A stretch of 64,000 bases of DNA from an uncultured Paracoccaceae bacterium (GTDB lineage Bacteria; Pseudomonadota; Alphaproteobacteria; Rhodobacterales; Rhodobacteraceae), in contig CANMKS010000001.1 in assembly GCA_947498645.1 (NCBI GenBank), positions 2,704,032 to 2,768,031 of the forward strand, given 5' to 3'. A model generated the notes under the pieces. The model did not search any database. It had not been told where the DNA came from and saw only the letters and a program-made list of their open reading frames with translations. This document shows, one piece after another, positions 59,779 to 64,000 of the stretch. The position numbers were made by a program, and so were the translations under genes. The first letter of the stretch is position 1. Each line of letters begins with the position of its first letter.

Positions 59779-60885
59779 TCATTTCAACGCGTCTTCCAAC
59801 ACGCCCAGCACCGCAGCGCGGGGCACGTCGGAGGTGATAAACGCATCCCCAATCCCGCGCGCCAGAATAAAGCGCAGCTTGCCATCAAGTACTTTCTTGT
59901 CCTGCCCCATCAGGCCCAGCAGGCCGGCCGCATCAGGCAAATCGCCGGGAATATCGCGGATATCCACCTTCATGCCCATGTCGCGTAGATGCGCTCGCAC
60001 GCGGCTTGGCTCTTCCTGACTGCACAGGCCCATCCGCGCTGACAGTTCAAACGCCAACGCACAGCCAATCGCCACACCTTCGCCATGCAACAGACGATCA
60101 GAATACCCTGTTGCGGCCTCAAGCGCGTGACAAAAGGTATGGCCAAGGTTCAGCAGCGCGCGGTCACCTTGCTCTGTCTCATCCCGCTGCACGATATCGG
60201 CCTTCATCTGGCAGGATCGCGTCACGGCACGCACCCGCGCCGCCATATCGCCCGCCGCCAAGGTCGGCCCTTGGGCCTCTAGCCAGTCAAAGAATGCCGC
60301 ATCCCCCAACAGCCCGTATTTCACGACCTCTCCATAACCGGCCAGAAAATCGCGCGGCGTCAGCGTGCCCAGCAAGGCCGTGTCGGCCAACACAAGGCTG
60401 GGCTGGTGAAAGGCCCCAATCAGGTTCTTGCCCACAGGCGAGTTGATCCCGGTCTTGCCCCCGACAGAGCTATCCACCTGCGCCAGCAGCGACGTTGGAA
60501 TTTGCACAAAGCGCACACCCCGACGCAGCACCGCCGCCGCAAAACCCGCCAGATCACCGATCACGCCGCCGCCGAAGGCGACCACGATATCTCCGCGCTC
60601 GACCTTTTGCGCTAACAGCCATTCCACCGTTCGTTCCAACTGCGCCCAGCACTTCGTGGCCTCACCGGGGGGCAGCGCCAAAGCTTCGGAGGTCAATCCC
60701 GCATCAGCCAGGGCCGTTTGCAACGCCGCCAGATGCAGCCCCGCCACCGTCTCATCCGTCACAATGCAGATATGCTTGCGCCCGCCCATGCCAGAAATGC
60801 GCGCGCCAGCCGTCGCCAGAACACCGGGGCCGATCTCGATATCATAAGCCCGGCCGGGCAGGTCCACATGCACAGTCGCGTTCAT
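59779..60885 (-). CDS. aroB: 3-dehydroquinate synthase
   Basis: Second enzyme of the shikimate pathway; converts DAHP to 3-dehydroquinate with NAD and a divalent metal. 368 residues. FGGGVIGDLAGFAAAVLRRGV and QIPTSLLAQVDSSVGGKTGIN are the NAD/metal site signatures, and LLNLGHTFCHALEAATGYSDRLLHGEGVAIG contains two metal-binding His. Begins 3 bp after aroK stop, the standard aroK-aroB operon. Confidence 0.95.
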   Translation of the reverse strand: MNATVHVDLPGRAYDIEIGPGVLATAGARISGMGGRKHICIVTDETVAGLHLAALQTALADAGLTSEALALPPGEATKCWAQLERTVEWLLAQKVERGDIVVAFGGGVIGDLAGFAAAVLRRGVRFVQIPTSLLAQVDSSVGGKTGINSPVGKNLIGAFHQPSLVLADTALLGTLTPRDFLAGYGEVVKYGLLGDAAFFDWLEAQGPTLAAGDMAARVRAVTRSCQMKADIVQRDETEQGDRALLNLGHTFCHALEAATGYSDRLLHGEGVAIGCALAFELSARMGLCSQEEPSRVRAHLRDMGMKVDIRDIPGDLPDAAGLLGLMGQDKKVLDGKLRFILARGIGDAFITSDVPRAAVLGVLEDALK

Positions 60886-60888
60886 TGC

Positions 60889-61443
60889 CTAGCTCTCCAG
60901 AATATCGGGGCGGGTCGACAGGGTGTCGATCACGGTTTGGGTGGTTTGGTCAATACTTGCATCCGCGCAGACCGGGATGCGCAGCCCCGCCAAGGCGTAG
61001 ATCGGCGTGCGGTCAGCAAATATCCTGGCCAATGTTGCCTTGGGATCGGCCGTGCGGAGCAAGGGGCGTGTGTCCTTGTGGCGCACGCGGTCCCACAACG
61101 TCGAAAGATCAGCGTCCAACCACACAGCAATGCCCATCTTTGCGATCGCATCGCGATTGGCTTCTGACAGAAACGCACCGCCCCCGGTCGAGACAATGCC
61201 CGGCGGACCAGAGAGCAGCCGTTTAATCACTTCCGCCTCCCGATCCCGAAAGAAGGCCTCGCCATCGCGCTCAAAAATTTCCGCGATACTGGCCGCTGCG
61301 GCCTCTTCGATCGCGGCATCACTATCGACAAAGGGCACGTCCAGCCGCGCCGCCAAAGCACGCCCGATCGCAGTTTTGCCAGAGCCCATCATCCCCACCA
61401 AAACCACCGTGTGTTGCAACTTGTAATGCGGCCCTACAGCCAT
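60889..61443 (-). CDS. aroK: Shikimate kinase
   Basis: 184 residues. Walker A GMMGSGKTAIG at ~17-27, DSDAAIEE (shikimate-binding Asp), Arg in FRDREAEVI, STGGGAFL (Walker B-type glycine loop) and RHKDTRPLL in the lid. Phosphorylates shikimate at O3 using ATP. Cytoplasmic. First gene of aroK-aroB; the 151-bp gap on its 5' side is shared with a divergent small membrane protein gene. Confidence 0.95.
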   Translation of the reverse strand: MAVGPHYKLQHTVVLVGMMGSGKTAIGRALAARLDVPFVDSDAAIEEAAAASIAEIFERDGEAFFRDREAEVIKRLLSGPPGIVSTGGGAFLSEANRDAIAKMGIAVWLDADLSTLWDRVRHKDTRPLLRTADPKATLARIFADRTPIYALAGLRIPVCADASIDQTTQTVIDTLSTRPDILES

Positions 61444-61594
61444 TCATTTGCCCCTCAGCCATCGGCGTGTGAACGCCATGTGCAAAAATTAATGAATCAA
61501 TGCCGTGATCTTGGGCGAAAGGCCATATATAATCCCTTCAAAAGGTGGCACTCAGACCACATATCGAGGCAGAAAACACGAATTGGGGCAGGCA

Positions 61595-61747
61595 ATGTGG
61601 CGACTGATCAAGGTTCTATTCTTTCTAATTGTGCTCGGCGGCGTCGGGCTGATTGCCTATGCCTATGTTGGCCCGCTGTTTTTCCCAGGTGATTTTGCAG
61701 CCCCCACCCAAGAGGTAACCCGCCCTGTTACACTTGAAACAGAGTAA
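61595..61747 (+). CDS. Small single-pass membrane protein (50 aa)
   Basis: Starts at ATG 61595 after GGGGCAGGC: MWRLIKVLFFLIVLGGVGLI, then AYAYVGPLFFPGDFAAPTQE. One membrane helix (~6-28) and a short polar tail, a form seen upstream of a large hypothetical gene and xerD in Rhodobacterales. A TATAAT hexamer ~48 bp upstream is a possible -10 without a clear -35. Its stop overlaps the next gene's start by 14 bp. Function unknown. Confidence 0.7.
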   Translation: MWRLIKVLFFLIVLGGVGLIAYAYVGPLFFPGDFAAPTQEVTRPVTLETE

Positions 61748-63260
61748 GGCACTTGTTGCCGCCCTTTGCCTGACAGGCACTGCCCTGCCCGCCCAAAACG
61801 CGGCACAGGGCGAACCTATGTCGGCCATCGAATGGCTGTCGCGCAGCGTTGAAGAGGCCCCGCTTTACGAACCCCCCGTCACTGACAACGCACAAACGCC
61901 CGGCGTGACGGTCAGCGCCCTTGATGCCCCTTCCAAAGACCCTGTGGGCCTGTTGCCCAATGCCGTGACAGGTCTGCCACGCACGATCTGGTCGGGCAGC
62001 GATGAGGCCGTGCTGGTTGATCTTGTCCGCGCCGAAAGCGTGGAAATGTTGCCTGCGTTGCAGGACTTTCTGAAAGTCCTGCTGCTGGCCGAAGCCGATC
62101 CGCCGCAGGATGCCGGCAGCGAGGGTGCGCTGTTTCTGGCCCGCGTTGACAAGCTTCTGGATCTTGGCGCGCTGGAACCTGCCAAATCCATGATCGAACA
62201 GGCGACCCCTGATACACCGCAGTTATTTCGTCGCTGGTTTGATGTCGCCTTGCTGACCGGCACCGAAGATGACGCCTGCACCGCAATGGGCAAAACCCCG
62301 TCGATTGCGCCAACATATCCTGCCCGCATCTTCTGTCTTGCGCGCAATGGTGATTGGCCCGCTGCGGCGCTGACACTGAACACCCACCGCATTCTGGGCG
62401 ACATCACCGAACAGGAAGAGGCGCTGTTGTCGCGCTTTCTTGATCCCGAGCTTTATGAAGGTGAGCCGCCGCTGACGGCGCCCGCGCGGGTCAGCCCTCT
62501 GACTTTCCGGATGCATGAGGCGATTGGCGAGCCGCTGATCACCGCAAATCTGCCGCTGGCTTTTTCTCACGCTGATCTGCGCGCCACGACCGCCTGGAAA
62601 TCGCAACTGGAAGCGGCAGAGCGACTTGCACGTCATGGTGCGGTGTCCGAGAACGTCCTGCTGAAGCACTATACCGCGCGCACTCCCGCCGCCTCTGGCG
62701 GGATTTGGGATCGGGCAGATGCGATTCAGCGCTTTGACGTGGCCATGACGGCCCGTGATCCGCAAAGCGTGGCCCGCAATCTGCCTGCAGCATGGGACGC
62801 CGCACAAGAGGCGCGCGCCGAAGTCCAGTTCGCCAAACTCTACGGCGCAACCTTGCAGGACCTCCCTCTTAGCGGCGATGCGGCGCGCACCGCCTTTCGG
62901 ATTGGTCTGCTGTCGGCCGACTATGAAACCGTGGCCATCGCTGCCGCAGATGCCGGGTTTGACCCTTTCCTGATCAGCATCGCCCGCGGTCAGATGCAAG
63001 ATATCCGCGCCTCAACGCCCCGCGCGCGGGCTATACAGGCGGCCTTTACCGGCACGCCACCACCTGCACGCCTGCAAACCCTTGTGGATGAGGGCAAGCT
63101 GGGCGAGGCGCTGCTGCGCGCGCTGGCCCTGTTCGATGCTGGCGCGGACGGCGACCTGCGATCGGTGACAGATGCATTGGCTTTGCTGCGTGCCGTAGGG
63201 CTCGAAGATGTGGCGCGCAGGGCCGCACTGCAACTGATGATCCTGGATCGCAGCGCATGA
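61734..63260 (+). CDS. Exported protein of unknown function, conserved before xerD (508 aa)
   Basis: Starts with TTG at 61734 (KQSKALVAALCLTGTALPAQ follows), giving a signal peptide with cleavage near residue 20; the next in-frame ATG at 61818 would lose it. The mature protein is rich in Ala, Leu and acidic residues and mostly helical, resembling a solenoid of helical repeats. No enzymatic motif. The start overlaps the small membrane protein, and its stop overlaps xerD as ATGA, so the three are one unit. Confidence 0.78.
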   Translation: MKQSKALVAALCLTGTALPAQNAAQGEPMSAIEWLSRSVEEAPLYEPPVTDNAQTPGVTVSALDAPSKDPVGLLPNAVTGLPRTIWSGSDEAVLVDLVRAESVEMLPALQDFLKVLLLAEADPPQDAGSEGALFLARVDKLLDLGALEPAKSMIEQATPDTPQLFRRWFDVALLTGTEDDACTAMGKTPSIAPTYPARIFCLARNGDWPAAALTLNTHRILGDITEQEEALLSRFLDPELYEGEPPLTAPARVSPLTFRMHEAIGEPLITANLPLAFSHADLRATTAWKSQLEAAERLARHGAVSENVLLKHYTARTPAASGGIWDRADAIQRFDVAMTARDPQSVARNLPAAWDAAQEARAEVQFAKLYGATLQDLPLSGDAARTAFRIGLLSADYETVAIAAADAGFDPFLISIARGQMQDIRASTPRARAIQAAFTGTPPPARLQTLVDEGKLGEALLRALALFDAGADGDLRSVTDALALLRAVGLEDVARRAALQLMILDRSA

Positions 63261-64000
63261 CACCTGCCGACCAACCGATGGCCCGTTGGGTGCAGGTGTT
63301 TCTAGAGGCGCAAGCCGCCGAATTGGATGCCGCCACCAACACGCAACTGGCCTACGCGCGTGATTTGCAGTCTTTTGCAGAATGGTTGCAGGACAAATCA
63401 GTGCACTTCAGCACCGCAAGCCGCGACCATGTCGAAGGCTATCTGATAGATTGCGAGGCCGAGGGCCTTGCCAAATCGACCCGTGCACGCAGGCTTTCTG
63501 CCATCAAACAGCTTTACCGCTTCGCCTTTGAAGAAGGCTGGCGCGACGACAACCCCGCCATCCAGATCAAAGGCCCCGGACGCGCGCAGCGGCTGCCAAA
63601 GACGCTTGATGTTGCCGAGGTCGACCGCCTGCTGGATGCCGCACGCAACACCAAACGTGATGCGTTGCGCAACGCCTGCCTGATGGATCTGCTTTATGCC
63701 ACAGGAATGCGCGTGACCGAACTGGTCAGCCTGCCTGTTTCCGCAGCACGGGGTGATCCGCGCATGTTGCTGGTGCGCGGCAAAGGTGACAAGGAACGGC
63801 TGGTGCCACTCTCGCCCCCTGCCCGTGCGGCGTTGGCCGACTATCTGACCCACCGCGACAATCTTGAGCAAGAGGCCCGCGCGGAAGGCAAACCACCGTC
63901 CAAATTCCTGTTCCCATCGCACGGCAAGGCGGGCCACCTGACACGCCATCGGTTCTTTGGGCTGATCAAGGAATTCGCGCGCGACGGAGGGGTTTCTCCT
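63257..64000 (+). CDS. xerD: Tyrosine recombinase XerD, 3' part cut by the window edge
   Basis: 248 codons present. N-terminal SAM-like core-binding domain (~8-95: FLEAQAAELDAATNTQLAYA, then SAIKQLYRFAFEEGWRDDNPA) and the start of the catalytic domain with Arg152 in YATGMRVTELVSL and Lys176 in VRGKGDKERLVPL. The HxxR and catalytic Tyr lie past 64000. Length and motifs are those of housekeeping XerD, which resolves chromosome dimers at dif with XerC, not of a phage integrase. Confidence 0.92.
   Translation, partial: MTPADQPMARWVQVFLEAQAAELDAATNTQLAYARDLQSFAEWLQDKSVHFSTASRDHVEGYLIDCEAEGLAKSTRARRLSAIKQLYRFAFEEGWRDDNPAIQIKGPGRAQRLPKTLDVAEVDRLLDAARNTKRDALRNACLMDLLYATGMRVTELVSLPVSAARGDPRMLLVRGKGDKERLVPLSPPARAALADYLTHRDNLEQEARAEGKPPSKFLFPSHGKAGHLTRHRFFGLIKEFARDGGVSP

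Noticed and set aside
63257-64000. Phage or island integrase at the right edge, possibly partner of the tRNA-Asn island
   Set aside because: Sequence, operon context and length fit housekeeping XerD, and it is 48 kb from the island.
1-64000. CRISPR array, insertion sequence or prophage anywhere in the window
   Set aside because: No regularly spaced repeats, transposase-like frames or phage structural genes were seen on either strand.

Overview
The window is chromosomal DNA from an alphaproteobacterium, most likely a marine Rhodobacterales (Roseobacter-group) bacterium. This rests on gene content: a dmdA-acuI pair for dimethylsulfoniopropionate (DMSP) demethylation, a trgA-trgB-cysK block in the order known from Rhodobacter tellurite-resistance work, a ribosomal protein L21 with a C-terminal helix-hairpin-helix extension, and many GcvT-type and betaine-type catabolic genes. 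Species cannot be named. No CRISPR array, insertion sequence or prophage is visible. Genes are dense, with many 4-bp start/stop overlaps.

Layout. 1-2.9 kb: rpmA (cut by the left edge) and rplU on the minus strand with a recognisable promoter, two small lipoproteins, a DUF2059 protein and tRNA-Ser(CGA). 3.0-7.7 kb: an operon of a GcvT-fused FAD demethylating dehydrogenase, a non-pyrrolysine MttB-like methyltransferase and a TetR regulator, preceded by two similar dyads 32 bp apart. 7.7-11.6 kb: a complete Anbu operon (proteasome-like hydrolase, transglutaminase, alpha-E protein, circularly permuted ATP-grasp). 11.7-14.0 kb: an orphan sensor kinase and an MBL hydrolase. 14.07-15.72 kb: tRNA-Asn whose 3' end is duplicated 1.57 kb downstream as a 21-bp direct repeat, bracketing a small island that holds an alpha/beta hydrolase and a frameshifted 3' piece of a ribosomal protein L1 gene.

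15.7-28.7 kb: a catabolic region with an aldehyde dehydrogenase, a PLP ammonia-lyase-like enzyme, an Lrp regulator, M20 and M24 peptidases, an Asp/Glu racemase-like enzyme, a complete spermidine/putrescine-type ABC importer and creatinase. Creatinase would release sarcosine and urea. 28.7-37.2 kb: a small DUF1127 protein, two LysR regulators and a seven-gene operon around a two-component flavin monooxygenase. 37.3-41.0 kb: a membrane acyltransferase, tRNA-Ser(GGA) and an AI-2E family exporter.

41.0-51.4 kb (minus strand): aminotransferase, photolyase, cyclopropane fatty acid synthase, then trgA, trgB, cysK, a MscS channel, AlaX and a secreted M35 peptidase packed as one probable transcription unit. 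51.7-58.6 kb: a BCCT transporter converging on acuI-dmdA. dmdA is the fourth gene of a run that starts with DUF2182, DUF1326 and DinB genes, divergent from a GntR regulator whose perfect operator abuts its own start codon. 58.7-64 kb: a SCO protein, a DUF4345-like protein, aroK-aroB, two envelope proteins of unknown role and xerD, cut by the right edge.

Starting points for novelty are the tRNA-Asn micro-island with the L1 fragment, the DMSP operon carrying unexplained DUF genes, the structured creatinase leader, and the tandem dyads at 3.0 kb. Functions are inferred from sequence families only.
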